DNA of 64,000 nucleotides, taken from the NCBI RefSeq assembly GCF_004022465.1, contig NZ_SAVA01000005.1:186001-250000 (forward strand). Reading direction: 5' to 3'. Shown here in pieces: positions 1 to 10,705 of the stretch. Every line of letters begins with the position of its first letter. The stretch's first letter is position 1. Position numbers and translations under genes: made by a program. This DNA is from Rhodobacter huangdaonensis (lineage in GTDB: Bacteria; Pseudomonadota; Alphaproteobacteria; Rhodobacterales; Rhodobacteraceae). Below the pieces are notes generated by a model that was not told where the DNA came from, searched no databases, and saw nothing but the letters and a program-made list of their open reading frames with translations.

Positions 1-2
1 GC

Positions 3-1427
3 GCCGACCGCTTCGCGACGGTGCTGACCGGCGTCGTCACCGCGATGGTGGTGGGCACCGTCTTCGCTCCGCCGGCGGCGCGCGGCGCGCTGCGCGCGCG
101 CCTTGCCGCGCTGGTGGCCGACCTGCTCGAGGCCGCGGCGACACCCGCAAGCGACGCGCGCGCGCCGGCGCTGCTTGCCGAGATGTCGGCGATCGAGGAC
201 GGGCTCGACCCGCATGGCGCGGGCTCGTTCCGCTCGCGGCGCGACGTGCGGGCGGTGCGCTCGGTGCTGATCGCGGCGATGGCGCTGCTGCTGTGGCGGC
301 GCGCGGCCGAAACCCTGCCCGCCGCCGTCGCGGCCGAGCTGCTGCGCGCCGCGCAGCTGCTGCGCGCCGATGCCCCCGAGGCCGCGGCCGAGGCGCTGAC
401 CCGCGCCGCCGCGGGCCGGCCCGACCTTGCCGAGACCCTCGCCCCCCTCGCCGCGGCACTGCACGGCTGGCTGCGCCCGGAGACCCCGCCGACCGAGACC
501 GCCCTGCCGGTGGTGCTGCACCGCGACTGGATCGGCGCGCGCGAGGCGGGGCTGCGCGCCTTCGGCGGGCTGTTGCTGTTCGGCGTTATCTGGCAGCTCA
601 CCGGCTGGAGCGCCGGCGCCTACATGCTGCTTGGGCTGTCGGTGATGCTCTCGCTCTTCTCCACCTTCGAGAACCCCTCGGCGCAGATGCGCAACGTCTT
701 CTATGGCCAGATCCTCGGCGTGATCGGCGCGCTTGCCTGCCGCTGGCTGGCCTGGCCGCTCGCCGGCAGCGAGCTGCAGATGATCCTGTCGACCCTGCCC
801 TTCATCCTGATCGGTCCGCTCTTCGTCGGCCATCGCCGCACCGTGGCGGCAAGCTTCGACTACAACATGGTGCTGATGCTGATGCTGCAACCGCACTGGC
901 CGCTGAGCGGCAGCTTTGAGGCCTCGCTTGCGGCGGGGCTGGCGGTGCTCGCCGGGCCGGTGGCGGCGATGGTCGCCTATCGCTTCGTCTATCCGACCAG
1001 CCTGCGGCGCCGGCAGGACACGCTGATCGCGATGATGCGGCGCGACCTTGGCGATCTGGCCGCCGACCCGCAGGCGCTGTCGCACCGGCAGGTGTGGCGG
1101 GCGCGGCTCTATCACCGGCTGCTGCGGCTGGTGCGGCTGTCAGGGCGTTCGGCCCGGGCGAGCGCCGAGGCGATGGAGATCGGGCTCGCGCTCGTCGGCC
1201 TTGGCCAGGCGGCGATGCGCGCGCATGAGATCGGGGCCTCGGGGGCGCCGCCGGCGCGCGCCGCGCGCGCGGTGCTTGCCCGCCTCGCGCGCTACCCGGC
1301 CGATCCGGGGCGCAGCAGCGCGGCACTGGCGCGGCTCGGCACGCGGCTGAGCGGGGCGGATGCCATGCTCTTCGCCGAGGCCGCCGCGCAGATCACCGCC
1401 CCCGCCGTCACCGGCCGCGCGGGCTGA
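3..1427 (+). CDS. FUSC-family inner membrane protein, 5' end cut by the window
   Basis: The reading frame is open from base 3, so the true start lies outside the window; the first internal start is a GTG at 21. The visible part has hydrophobic stretches (about residues 80-90, then several closely spaced segments around 180-320) followed by an Arg/Ala-rich soluble C-terminal domain. This pattern fits the fusaric acid resistance (FUSC/AaeB-like) family, which pairs membrane blocks with cytoplasmic domains and is thought to work in aromatic acid or drug efflux. The assignment rests on overall architecture and family-like wording, not on a catalytic motif. It converges on the leftward TRAP operon 3 bases downstream. 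The substrate cannot be inferred. Confidence 0.6.
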   Translation, partial: ADRFATVLTGVVTAMVVGTVFAPPAARGALRARLAALVADLLEAAATPASDARAPALLAEMSAIEDGLDPHGAGSFRSRRDVRAVRSVLIAAMALLLWRRAAETLPAAVAAELLRAAQLLRADAPEAAAEALTRAAAGRPDLAETLAPLAAALHGWLRPETPPTETALPVVLHRDWIGAREAGLRAFGGLLLFGVIWQLTGWSAGAYMLLGLSVMLSLFSTFENPSAQMRNVFYGQILGVIGALACRWLAWPLAGSELQMILSTLPFILIGPLFVGHRRTVAASFDYNMVLMLMLQPHWPLSGSFEASLAAGLAVLAGPVAAMVAYRFVYPTSLRRRQDTLIAMMRRDLGDLAADPQALSHRQVWRARLYHRLLRLVRLSGRSARASAEAMEIGLALVGLGQAAMRAHEIGASGAPPARAARAVLARLARYPADPGRSSAALARLGTRLSGADAMLFAEAAAQITAPAVTGRAG

Positions 1428-1430
1428 GCC

Positions 1431-1802
1431 TCAGCCGTCGCAGCCGGGTGCCACCCAAAGCCGGATCGGCGCGCCCTCGGTCGCGCCGATCTCGCGGCAG
1501 GCACCCTCGGCGCAGAGCGTCCAGCCGCCAAGCGTGGCGCCCGAGGCGGCCAGGAAGACCTCGCGCTGCAGCGGCAGTTTCGGGAAGTAGTGCCAGCCGT
1601 CGGGTTCGAGGATCGCGTCGGGCGGCGCTTCCATGCCCGCCCCGGCGCTCGTCACCCGGGCCTCGACCGGGCGCAGCCCGGTGCCCGTGACCTCCCAGCG
1701 TTCCCACCAAGTGGTGTGCTGGACCGAATGGGTCCAGCTCAGGGTGAAGGTGCCGACGGCAAGGGCAAGCGCCTTGCCGCCGGCGAGGATGCACAGCGTC
1801 AT
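1431..1802 (-). CDS. DUF1850 domain protein of a TAXI-TRAP locus
   Basis: A 123-residue protein with a short hydrophobic N-terminus (residues 3-19) and a beta-rich remainder containing SWTHSVQHTTWWERWEV, the usual signature region of DUF1850 proteins. These are small exported or membrane-anchored proteins that nearly always sit beside fused TAXI-TRAP permeases; their role is unknown. The ATG at 1802 overlaps the permease stop (ATGA), so translation is probably coupled to the permease gene upstream of it. A longer frame runs further upstream but it overlaps the permease gene in another frame and is not used. Family call is confident, function is not. Confidence 0.75.
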   Translation of the reverse strand: MTLCILAGGKALALAVGTFTLSWTHSVQHTTWWERWEVTGTGLRPVEARVTSAGAGMEAPPDAILEPDGWHYFPKLPLQREVFLAASGATLGGWTLCAEGACREIGATEGAPIRLWVAPGCDG

Positions 1803-3901
1803 GCCGCGGCCGGCGCGCCCTTGCGCCCGCGCAGCCAGATCAGCACCGCGACCAGCGCCGTGATGCCGAAACCCAGCTCGTCCGAGATCGGCAGGGCCAC
1901 GATCAGCGACACGCCACCGGCGAAAGCCAGCACCCGCTCGTACCAGCGCAGCGGCATGTGCAGATAGCCCACCACCGCAAGGCCCCAGAGCGCGATCGCG
2001 ATCACCGTCTTCGCCACGACATAGACGACCTCGACCGGATAGCCGAACTGCTGCGCCATCCAGCCGCCGTCCTGCAGCATCAGCGAGGGGGTGAAGACCG
2101 CCATGAACGGCACGATGAAGCCCGCCGCCGCCATCCGGATCGCCTGCAGCGAGATCTTCAGCCCCGAGGACTTGGCGATCGGCCCGGCGGCAAAGCACGC
2201 CAGCGCCACGGGCGGCGTCAGGTCGGCCATGATGCCGAAGTAGAACACGAACATGTGGCTGACGATCAGCGGCACGCCGAGTTCCAGCAGCGCGGGGCCG
2301 GCAAGCGACGAGGTGATGATGTAGTTCGGGATCGTCGGGATACCCATGCCAAGGACAAGGCAGGTGAGCATCGTCAGCACCAGCGACAGGAACAGGTTGT
2401 TGTGCCCGATCTGGATGATCGCCCCGATGAAGGTGGAGGCGATGCCGGTCAGCGTCAGCGTGCCGATGACGATGCCGACGATGGCACAGGCCATGCCGAC
2501 GGGCAGCGCGTTGCGCGCCCCCTGCGCCAGCGCGTCACGCACGATCGCAAGGGTGTGCCGCCCGCCCTTGAACGGGATCGTCGCGATGACGAGCGCGCCG
2601 ATCACCACGAAGAGCGCCTTCACCCCGAATTCGAGGAAGGAGGCACAGCCAAGGCCGAGCGCCAGCCAGAACACCACGCGGAAGGCCATCGGCCCCATCA
2701 GCGCGGCGAGCGGCGCACCGAGGATCAGCACGACCACCAGGCCAAGGCCCATGGTGCCCGCAAAGATCGGCGTATAGCCCGCAAACAGCAGATAGACGAG
2801 CGCGGCAAGCGGCAGCACCAGCGGCCATTGCTCTTTCACCGCGGTCCAGGGGTTCGGCAGGTCGGCCTTCGACATGCCCTTCAGCCCCATCCGGCCGGCT
2901 TCCAGATAGACCATCCAGAACACCACGCCGAAATAGAGCATCGCCGGAATGATCGCCGCCTTGACGATCTCCGCATAGGGCACGTTCAGGGTCTCGGCCA
3001 TGATGAAGGCGACGGCGCCCATCACCGGCGGCATGATCTGCCCGCCCATCGAGGCGGTGGCCTCGACGCCGCCGGCAAAGGCCGAGCGGAAGCCGAATTT
3101 CTTCATCAGCGGGATGGTGAACTGGCCCGAGGCCACGACATTCGCCACGCCCGAGCCCGAGATCGTGCCCATCAGCGCCGAGGACAGCACCGCGACCTGC
3201 GCCGGGCCGCCGCGCAGATGGCCCACAAGGCCAAGCGCGAAGTCGTTGAACAGGTTCAGCATCCCCGCCCGTTCGAGGAAGGCCGCGAAGACGACGAAGA
3301 TGAAGATGTAGGAGCTGCTGACATAGATCGGCGTGCCGTAGATGCCTTCGGTGCCGAAGGAAAAGTTCTCGACCAGCTGGGCAAAGTCATAGCCGCGGGT
3401 CTGGAACACGCCCGGCGCATATTCGCCGAAGGCGGCATAGGCCAGGAACAGCGAGGCGATGATCGCCAGCGGCCAGCCCATCAGCTGGCGCGAGGCGATG
3501 AAGACGACGACGATCAGCACCGTGCCGGTGACGAGGTCGGCCGTCGTCAGATAGCCGGTGCGCTGGATGATGTCGGTGTAGAAGATCCAGTTGTAGAGGC
3601 CGGTCGCGAAGCCGGCGAGGCCGACGATCCAGTACCAGATCTTGCCGAGCTTCGTCTTCATCACCAGGTTCGAGATGAGGACGCAGCCCAGAAGCACGAG
3701 GAAGCCGACGTGCAGCGCCCGCAGGATCTGGCTCGGCAGGGTGCCATAGGCGGCAACGAACAGCTGGAACAGCGAGAAGACGAAGGCGATCCAGAACGCG
3801 ATCTTGCCGCTCAGCCCGTCGCCGAAGCCGGGCGGCAGCCCCTCGAGCGCCTCTTCGTGCTCGGGGTGTGCGGTGTCATGGATGGAATGGGATGCGGACA
3901 T
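1799..3901 (-). CDS. TRAP transporter fused permease (DctQ-DctM, TAXI type)
   Basis: About 700 residues, the size of the fused 4TM/12TM TRAP permeases. The N-terminal part (to about residue 190) resembles the small DctQ-like subunit; the rest is the large DctM-like subunit with the conserved SGSGVANVVASG and GGQIMPPVMGAVAF regions that line the sodium/substrate site. It would import an organic anion with Na+ together with the binding protein encoded just upstream. I chose the ATG at 3901 (MSASHSIHD) over the one at 3922, because GGAG lies seven bases before it. The downstream DUF1850 gene overlaps by four bases. The substrate is not evident. Confidence 0.9.
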   Translation of the reverse strand: MSASHSIHDTAHPEHEEALEGLPPGFGDGLSGKIAFWIAFVFSLFQLFVAAYGTLPSQILRALHVGFLVLLGCVLISNLVMKTKLGKIWYWIVGLAGFATGLYNWIFYTDIIQRTGYLTTADLVTGTVLIVVVFIASRQLMGWPLAIIASLFLAYAAFGEYAPGVFQTRGYDFAQLVENFSFGTEGIYGTPIYVSSSYIFIFVVFAAFLERAGMLNLFNDFALGLVGHLRGGPAQVAVLSSALMGTISGSGVANVVASGQFTIPLMKKFGFRSAFAGGVEATASMGGQIMPPVMGAVAFIMAETLNVPYAEIVKAAIIPAMLYFGVVFWMVYLEAGRMGLKGMSKADLPNPWTAVKEQWPLVLPLAALVYLLFAGYTPIFAGTMGLGLVVVLILGAPLAALMGPMAFRVVFWLALGLGCASFLEFGVKALFVVIGALVIATIPFKGGRHTLAIVRDALAQGARNALPVGMACAIVGIVIGTLTLTGIASTFIGAIIQIGHNNLFLSLVLTMLTCLVLGMGIPTIPNYIITSSLAGPALLELGVPLIVSHMFVFYFGIMADLTPPVALACFAAGPIAKSSGLKISLQAIRMAAAGFIVPFMAVFTPSLMLQDGGWMAQQFGYPVEVVYVVAKTVIAIALWGLAVVGYLHMPLRWYERVLAFAGGVSLIVALPISDELGFGITALVAVLIWLRGRKGAPAAA

Positions 3902-3994
3902 CAGGGGTCTCCGGCTGGGCAAGGGAAAAGCGGGCGCCGAGGGCGCCCGAAGGTCCGGGCGGCCGCGCCGCCCGGGGGTCCGGTCCTGCCCGGT

Positions 3995-4945
3995 TTACTT
4001 GATCAGACCGACTTCGCGGTAATAGCGCTCGGAGCCCGGATGCAGCGGGATCGAGAGCCCGTCGAGCGCATGCTCGAGCTTGATGTTCTTCGCCGCCGAA
4101 TGCGCCGCCTCGAGCTTCGTCAGGCTCTCGAACAGCAGCTTGGTCATCTGATAGGCGGTGTCGTCGCTGACCCCCGCGCGGGTGACAAGCACGTTGCCCA
4201 CGGCCGCGGTCGGGATGTCCTCGGTCTGGCCCTGATAGGTGCCCGCCGGGATCACCGCCGGCACGTAGGGGGCGCCGATCTTCTCGACGACTTCCTTCGG
4301 GATCGCGACGATGGTGATGTCATGGGTCGAGGCGAGGTCCTTGATGAAGGCGACGCCGAGGCCCGAGGACTGCAGCGTTGCCTGCAGCTGGCGGTTCTTG
4401 ATCAGCTCGGCCGATTCCGCATAGGGCAGGTATTCGACCTTGCCGAGGTCGTCATAGCTCATCCCCGCCGCCTTGAAGATCTCGCGCGCATTCAGCTCGG
4501 TGCCCGAGGCCGGCGCGCCGACCGAAAGCGTCTTGCCCTTCAGGTCGTAGATCGTCTTGATCCCCGAATCCTTCTCGGCAACGATCTGGATGTAGTTCGG
4601 ATAGATCGCGGCCAGCGCGCGCAGATCGGTCAGCGGCTTCGGGAAGCCCGCTTCCTTGTTGCCCTCCCAGCCCGCCTTCACCGAATCGCCGAGCGCGAAG
4701 GCCAGCTCCGCCTTCTTCGCGCCGAGCAGGTTCAGGTTCTCGACCGAAGCCTTGGTCGCCTGCACCTGGGTGCGCGCGCCCGAGATGTTCTCGCCGTAGA
4801 TCTCCGACAGCGCCACGCCAAGCGGGTAATAGACCCCCGAGGTGCCGCCGGTGGCGATGTTGATGAATTCCGCCTGCGCCGCCGGCGCGATCAGCGCGGC
4901 TGCCGTCATCGCGGCGGAAAAGACCTTGGCCTTGAAACCGATCAT
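3995..4945 (-). CDS. TAXI-family TRAP substrate-binding protein
   Basis: A 316-residue periplasmic binding protein. It has a cleavable signal peptide (MIGFKAKVFSAAMTAAALIA, cleavage about residue 26 after AQA) and the TAXI hallmark INIATGGTSGVYYPLG directly after it. The region around SVGAPASGTELNAREIF is the usual ligand-binding core. It delivers substrate to the fused permease encoded 93 bases downstream. The ATG at 4945 is preceded by a strong Shine-Dalgarno (GGGGAGGA); 36 further codons upstream in frame are not needed. TAXI proteins bind glutamate, aspartate, ketoglutarate or similar anions; which one applies here is unknown. Confidence 0.92.
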   Translation of the reverse strand: MIGFKAKVFSAAMTAAALIAPAAQAEFINIATGGTSGVYYPLGVALSEIYGENISGARTQVQATKASVENLNLLGAKKAELAFALGDSVKAGWEGNKEAGFPKPLTDLRALAAIYPNYIQIVAEKDSGIKTIYDLKGKTLSVGAPASGTELNAREIFKAAGMSYDDLGKVEYLPYAESAELIKNRQLQATLQSSGLGVAFIKDLASTHDITIVAIPKEVVEKIGAPYVPAVIPAGTYQGQTEDIPTAAVGNVLVTRAGVSDDTAYQMTKLLFESLTKLEAAHSAAKNIKLEHALDGLSIPLHPGSERYYREVGLIK

Positions 4946-5157
4946 GCGATTTCCTCCCCTTGCATTGGCTTCGATGGGCAGAAGCCTGACCGAGCGGACC
5001 CGTCGCGCAAAGAAATTTCGCGGCACGGCAAGGAATTCGTCATAATGATGCAATAATCTGATTTTGTTTCACTTTTTCGGCATGAAAATGTGATCCACGG
5101 GACAGAAACAGGCAACATCCCGCCCGGGCGAAATCCTGTGGCGAAATTCCGCCCGGC

Positions 5158-6473
<1,316 letters not shown>

Positions 6474-6477
<4 letters not shown>

Positions 6478-8258
6478 GGCTGTCCTCCGTCCCGGGGCGC
6501 GAAGAGCGGCAGCTCGAGCACGGTGAGCGTGCCGCCGCCCGGCCGCGCGCGAAAGCTGAACCCCGCCCCCATGTGATCGAGGATCGTGCGCACGATGGCA
6601 AGGCCAAGGCCCAGCCCCTCGCCGGTGACGCGGGTGGTGAAGAAGGGTTCGAACACCTTGTCGCGCAGCTCCTCGGGGATGCCGGGGCCGCGGTCGGCGA
6701 GGATCAGGGTCAGCCGCCCCGCCCCCACCTCGGCGCTCAGGGTGACGGACGTCGTGCCCCCCGCCCCCGCCGTCGCCTCGGCCGCGTTCAGCACGAGATT
6801 GGTCAGCACCTGCTGCAACTGGCCGGGGTTGCCGGCGACGGGCGGCAGATCGGCGGGCAGATCGGCCACGACCGGCACGGCGAGCTCGCGCAGCCGCGGC
6901 GCCAGCACCTCGAGCGCGGTGTCGAGCGCCGCGGCCACGCTGACCGGCGCGGCGGGTTCGGGCCGGGCGCGGGCGCCGAAGCGCTTCAGGCTGCGCACCA
7001 TCTCCTGCATCCGCCGCAACAGCCCGCGCGCCGAGGCGAGGCTCTTCCCGGCCTTCGCCTGCGCGCCGGCGGCCAGATGCAGCTCGGCCGCCGCAAGGGT
7101 GTTGTCGAGCGCCGAAAGCGGCTGGCTCACCTCATGCACGATGGTCGAGGACATCCGCCCGAGCACCGCCAGTTTCGCCGCATGCACAAGGCTTTCATGG
7201 GTGCGGCGCAGCTCCTCCTCGGCGCGGCGACGCTCCTCGACCTCGCGCGCGAGGTCCGCGGTGCGCTCGGCCACCCGGCGCTCGAGCACATCGGCCTGTT
7301 CAAGCCGCATCCGCACGATCTGCCGGCGCTGACGCCAGAACAGGCCCGCCCCCGACAGAAGCGCCCCGCCAAGCGCCGTCATCGCCGCAACCAGCCAGGC
7401 GGTGGCGGTGGCCGGTGCCTCGGGCGCGGCCGCCAGCACCTGCCAGCCGTCGGGCTCGAGCCCCATCTGGGCCAGCCGCAACCGCTCGCCGCCCGCGACC
7501 AGCCGCCCGCCCTCAACCAAGGGCGCACTCGTCGCCACATCAAGCCCCTCATAACGCCGCTCGGCCGCGAGCTGCGCCACCGCCGCATCGGAAAGCGCAT
7601 GCAGCGGCCGATAGCGCCAGTCGCGCCGCCCGGCGAGAAAGACGATGCCCAGCCCGTCCGCGAGCCCCACCGCCTCGTTCGCCCGCACCCAGGTCGCCTC
7701 GAGCGAGGCCATCTCGATCTTCACCACCGCAACGCCGATCGGATGCGCCGCCGGCCCGATCCGCACCGAGAGGAAATAGCCCGGCTTGCCGGTGGTGACG
7801 CCGACCGCGTAATAGCGCCCCTCGCCCGCCGACAGCGCCTCGCGGAAATAGGGGCGGAAGGCATAGACCTGGCCAAGAAAGCTGTCCGGCGTGTTCCAGT
7901 TCGAGGTCGCGACCGTGCGCCCCGCAGCGTCGAGCAGGAACAGCTCGTCGACATGCGACAGGTCGCGCACGGTCTGCAGATAGGCATTCGCCTCGTCCGC
8001 CGCCCGCGCATCGCCGCCATCGAGCAGCCGCAGGATGCGCGCATCCTGCCCGACGACCGAGGGCAGATAACGATAGCGCTCGATCTCGGACACCACGGCA
8101 TAGCGCGTCACCGTCAGCCGGTCGGCCAGCTCCTGATCAAGGGCCGCAAGCGCCGTCGTGCGGGTGGCGACAAAGGCGCCGCCCGAAGCGGCAAGCGTCA
8201 CCACGACCGCGGCGGCGATCAGGGCGTGCTGTGTTTCACCGGCCGGTCTGCGGATCAC
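6474..8258 (-). CDS. DctB-like membrane sensor histidine kinase
   Basis: About 594 residues. One transmembrane helix near the N-terminus and a second around residues 290-315 bracket a periplasmic sensor region of the double-Cache/DctB type. A coiled-coil linker follows (VLERRVAERTADLAREVEE), then the dimerisation box with the phosphoacceptor in IVHEVSQPLSAL, and an ATP-binding domain with N box (NLVLNAAEA), G1 (DRGPGIP) and G2 (GEGLGLGLAIV). I chose the GTG at 8258 because AAGGAG lies eight bases upstream; the ATG at 8339 would add 27 Arg/Pro-rich residues and has no better ribosome site. It overlaps the regulator gene by ATGA. The likely signal is the anion taken up by the neighbouring TRAP system. 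Confidence 0.88.
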
Positions 8259-8373
8259 GGGGCGGGCTCCTTCGCTCTCGCCCGAGCTTTGCCCGCTTGC
8301 CGGCCGGGGTGCAAGCCGGGCCCCGGCGCGCGGCGGCACGGGGCCCGCATTCCGGCATTCGGGCGAGTCACGA

Positions 8374-8390
8374 GAAAAATCATAGATAAT
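8374..8390 (+). promoter_or_regulatory. BioR-like operator, copy 1
   Basis: The 17-base string gaaaaatcatagataat contains tcatagataa, one mismatch from the alphaproteobacterial BioR box TTATAGATAA. An identical string lies 112 bases downstream. Both are in the 315-base gap between the divergent kinase gene and bioB. Direct observation: the exact repeat. Inference: binding by the GntR-family BioR encoded at the other end of the bio operon. Confidence 0.65.
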
Positions 8391-8407
8391 CCATTCGACC
8401 GATTTTT

Positions 8408-8423
8408 CTGAACGTCCGTTCAG
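8408..8423. promoter_or_regulatory. Perfect palindrome, possible operator
   Basis: CTGAACG-tc-CGTTCAG is a perfect seven-base inverted repeat with a two-base centre, between the two BioR-like boxes. Its geometry suits a dimeric repressor of the TetR type rather than BioR. It could serve the kinase promoter on one side or bioB on the other. No regulator in the window is an obvious partner. Confidence 0.35.
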
Positions 8424-8485
8424 GAAATCTGCGCATTCCCTCTGCTGCCGCGCGGTTACATCGCTGCACGTCCCGCCTCATATCC

Positions 8486-8502
8486 GAAAAATCATAGATA
8501 AT
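8486..8502 (+). promoter_or_regulatory. BioR-like operator, copy 2
   Basis: A second exact copy of the 17-base string with tcatagataa, 71 bases before the bioB start. The AT-rich stretch that follows contains TAGAAT (8506-8511), a plausible -10 element, so the box would overlap the core promoter and allow repression. I found no convincing -35 element. Confidence 0.65.
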
Positions 8503-8573
8503 TTTTAGAATGAAGAGGAACATCACGTCCCGTTATCAATAATCATCGCCACAACCCCGCAAGGAGGATGCGC

Positions 8574-9578
8574 ATGACCCCCGAGACTCGCCCCGCCGCC
8601 GAGATCTACCACCAGCCGTTGATGGACCTCCTGTTCGAGGCGCAAACCGTCCATCGCGCCCATTTCGACCCGAACCGGGTGCAATGCTCGATGCTCGTCT
8701 CGATCAAGACCGGCGGCTGTCCAGAGGATTGTTCCTATTGCGCGCAATCGGCGCGCAACGGGTCGGAGCTGTCGGCCTCGAAGCTGATGGAGGTCGAGCG
8801 GGTGCTGGCCGAGGCGCGCCGGGCGAAGGCCGCGGGCGCCACGCGCTATTGCATGGGCGCCGCATGGCGCTCGCCGAAAGAGCGCGACATGCCCGCACTC
8901 GAGGCGATGATCCGCGGCGTCAAGGCGCTCGGGCTCGAGACCTGCATGACGCTCGGCATGCTCTCGGGCGAGCAGGCGGGGCGGCTGCGCGGCGCCGGGC
9001 TTGATTACTACAACCACAACATCGACACCTCGGAGCGCTTCTACCCCGAGATCATCACCACCCGCAGCTTTCAGGACCGGCTCGACACGCTCGCGGCGGT
9101 GCGCGCGGCGGGGATCTCGGTGTGCTCGGGCGGCATTCTGGGGCTCGGCGAGACCGCCGCAGACCGGATCGCGATGCTCGAGACGCTCGCCAATCTGCCC
9201 GAGCCGCCGCAATCGGTGCCGGTCAACATGCTGATGCCGATGGAAGGCACGCCCTTGGCCGAGGCACCGCGCCTCGACCCGATCGACCTCGTGCGCACCA
9301 TCGCCACCGCCCGCATCCTGATGCCGCGCTCTTACGTCCGCCTCTCCGCCGGGCGCAGCGGGATGAGCGACGAGCTGCAGGCGATGTGCGTCTTCGCCGG
9401 CGCGAATTCGATCTTCGTGGGCGAGCGGCTGCTCACCGCCGACAACCCCGGCGAGGACAGCGACGCAGCGCTGTTCGTCCGGCTCGGCCTGACCGCCGAG
9501 ACCGGCCCCGAGGTCGGGATCGAGGAGACGCCCGACGGCAGCTGCGACACCGGCTGCTGCGGCGGATGCGCGGCATGA
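8574..9578 (+). CDS. bioB: Biotin synthase
   Basis: 334-residue radical-SAM enzyme that inserts sulfur into dethiobiotin to make biotin. The radical-SAM cluster motif CPEDCSYC (C49, C53, C56) and the segment YYNHNIDTSERFYPEI are typical of BioB. The C-terminus ends in a cysteine-rich tail (CDTGCCGGCAA). The ATG at 8574 is preferred over 8568 because AAGGAGG ends six bases before it and abuts the earlier ATG. It is the first gene of a six-gene operon, and bioF overlaps it by ATGA. Expression is probably controlled by BioR through the two upstream boxes. Confidence 0.98.
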   Translation: MTPETRPAAEIYHQPLMDLLFEAQTVHRAHFDPNRVQCSMLVSIKTGGCPEDCSYCAQSARNGSELSASKLMEVERVLAEARRAKAAGATRYCMGAAWRSPKERDMPALEAMIRGVKALGLETCMTLGMLSGEQAGRLRGAGLDYYNHNIDTSERFYPEIITTRSFQDRLDTLAAVRAAGISVCSGGILGLGETAADRIAMLETLANLPEPPQSVPVNMLMPMEGTPLAEAPRLDPIDLVRTIATARILMPRSYVRLSAGRSGMSDELQAMCVFAGANSIFVGERLLTADNPGEDSDAALFVRLGLTAETGPEVGIEETPDGSCDTGCCGGCAA

Positions 9579-10705
9579 GCGCCTTTCCCCGCCACGCCGC
9601 GGCGCTGCGCGCGCTCACCGCGCGCGGCCGGGGGCGCGTGCTGGCACCGGCGCGGGGGCTCGATTTCGCCTCGAACGACTATCTCGGCCTTGCGGCCTCC
9701 CCCCTCCTGCGCGACGCGGCCGCCGCAGCGCTGGCCCGCGGCGTGGCGATCGGCGCCGGCGGCTCGCGCCTGTTGCGCGGCAATGACCCCGAGCACGAGG
9801 CGCTCGAGGCCGAGGCTGCGGCCTTCTTCGGCGCCGAGGCCGCGCTCTTCATCGGCGGCGGCTTTCAGGCGAACCAGGCGATCTTTGCCACGCTGCCGAT
9901 GCAGGGCGATCTGGTCCTGCACGATGCGCTGGTGCATGCAAGCGCGCATGAGGGGATGCGCCTTGGTCGCGCCGAGACCCGCGCCTTCGCCCATAATGAC
10001 GTGACCGATGCCGCCGCGCAGATCGCCGCATGGCGGCGCGCCGGAGGCACCGGCCGGGTCTGGATCGCGGTCGAGAGCGTCTATTCGATGGAGGGCGATC
10101 TGGCGCCGCTTGCCGATCTCGCCGCCCTCGCCCGCGCCGATGACGCGGTCTTGGTGGTCGACGAGGCGCATGCGACCGGGGTCTTCGGCCCGCATGGCGC
10201 GGGGCTCGCGCATGGGCTGACCGACGTTGCGCTCGTGACGCTGCACACCGGCGGCAAGGGGCTTGGCGCCGCGGGCGCGCTGATCTGCGCCGAGCGGGTG
10301 CTGATCGAGACGCTGGTGAACCGCGCCCGGCCCTTCATCTTCGCCACCGCCCCGGCGCCGCTGACTGCGGCGATCCTGCGCGCGGCGCTGCGCGGGCTGG
10401 CCGAACATCCCGAACTGCAGGCGGCGGCGCAGGCGCGCATTGCCCATGCCAGGGCCGAGGCCACCCGGCTGTGCGGCCTGCCCCCCGCCGCCAGCCAGAT
10501 CCTGCCGGTGATCGAGGGCGAGGACAGCCGCGCCCTCGCCCGCGCCGCGGCCCTTCAGGCGCGCGGCTTCGACGTCCGCGCAATCCGCCCGCCGACCGTG
10601 CCGCGCGGCACCGCGCGGCTGCGCCTCTCGCTCACCGGCTCGGTGGGCCCCGCCGAGATCACCGCGCTGTTCGAAACCCTCGCCCAGCTCAGGAGCATCC
10701 CATGA
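9575..10705 (+). CDS. bioF: 8-amino-7-oxononanoate synthase
   Basis: 376-residue PLP-dependent enzyme joining pimeloyl-ACP (or pimeloyl-CoA) and alanine in the first committed biotin ring step. Visible features are the substrate-pocket region ASNDYLGLA near residue 32, the glycine-rich GAGGSRLLRGN, the PLP-binding VVDEAHATG (D196, H199) and the Schiff-base lysine K228 in LHTGGKGLGAAG. The ATG is inside the bioB stop (ATGA) and the bioD start is inside the bioF stop. Length matches the family. Confidence 0.97.
   Translation: MSAFPRHAAALRALTARGRGRVLAPARGLDFASNDYLGLAASPLLRDAAAAALARGVAIGAGGSRLLRGNDPEHEALEAEAAAFFGAEAALFIGGGFQANQAIFATLPMQGDLVLHDALVHASAHEGMRLGRAETRAFAHNDVTDAAAQIAAWRRAGGTGRVWIAVESVYSMEGDLAPLADLAALARADDAVLVVDEAHATGVFGPHGAGLAHGLTDVALVTLHTGGKGLGAAGALICAERVLIETLVNRARPFIFATAPAPLTAAILRAALRGLAEHPELQAAAQARIAHARAEATRLCGLPPAASQILPVIEGEDSRALARAAALQARGFDVRAIRPPTVPRGTARLRLSLTGSVGPAEITALFETLAQLRSIP

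Noticed and set aside
4978..4995. A possible sigma-54 promoter (GG-N10-GC on the minus strand) before the TAXI binding-protein gene
   Set aside because: Only the GG and GC dinucleotides match; the rest departs from TGGCACG-N4-TTGCA, and the adjacent regulator lacks the sigma-54 contact motif.
1958..5056. A 1032-residue open frame opposite the TRAP permease and binding protein
   Set aside because: It is rich in Arg, His, Gly and Asp, has no recognisable domain, and lies exactly antisense to well-supported genes; it is the usual shadow frame of GC-rich coding DNA.
9122..10705. A longer version of BioF starting inside bioB
   Set aside because: The extra 150 residues are Arg-rich out-of-frame translation of bioB. 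The ATG at 9575 overlapping the bioB stop fits the family length.
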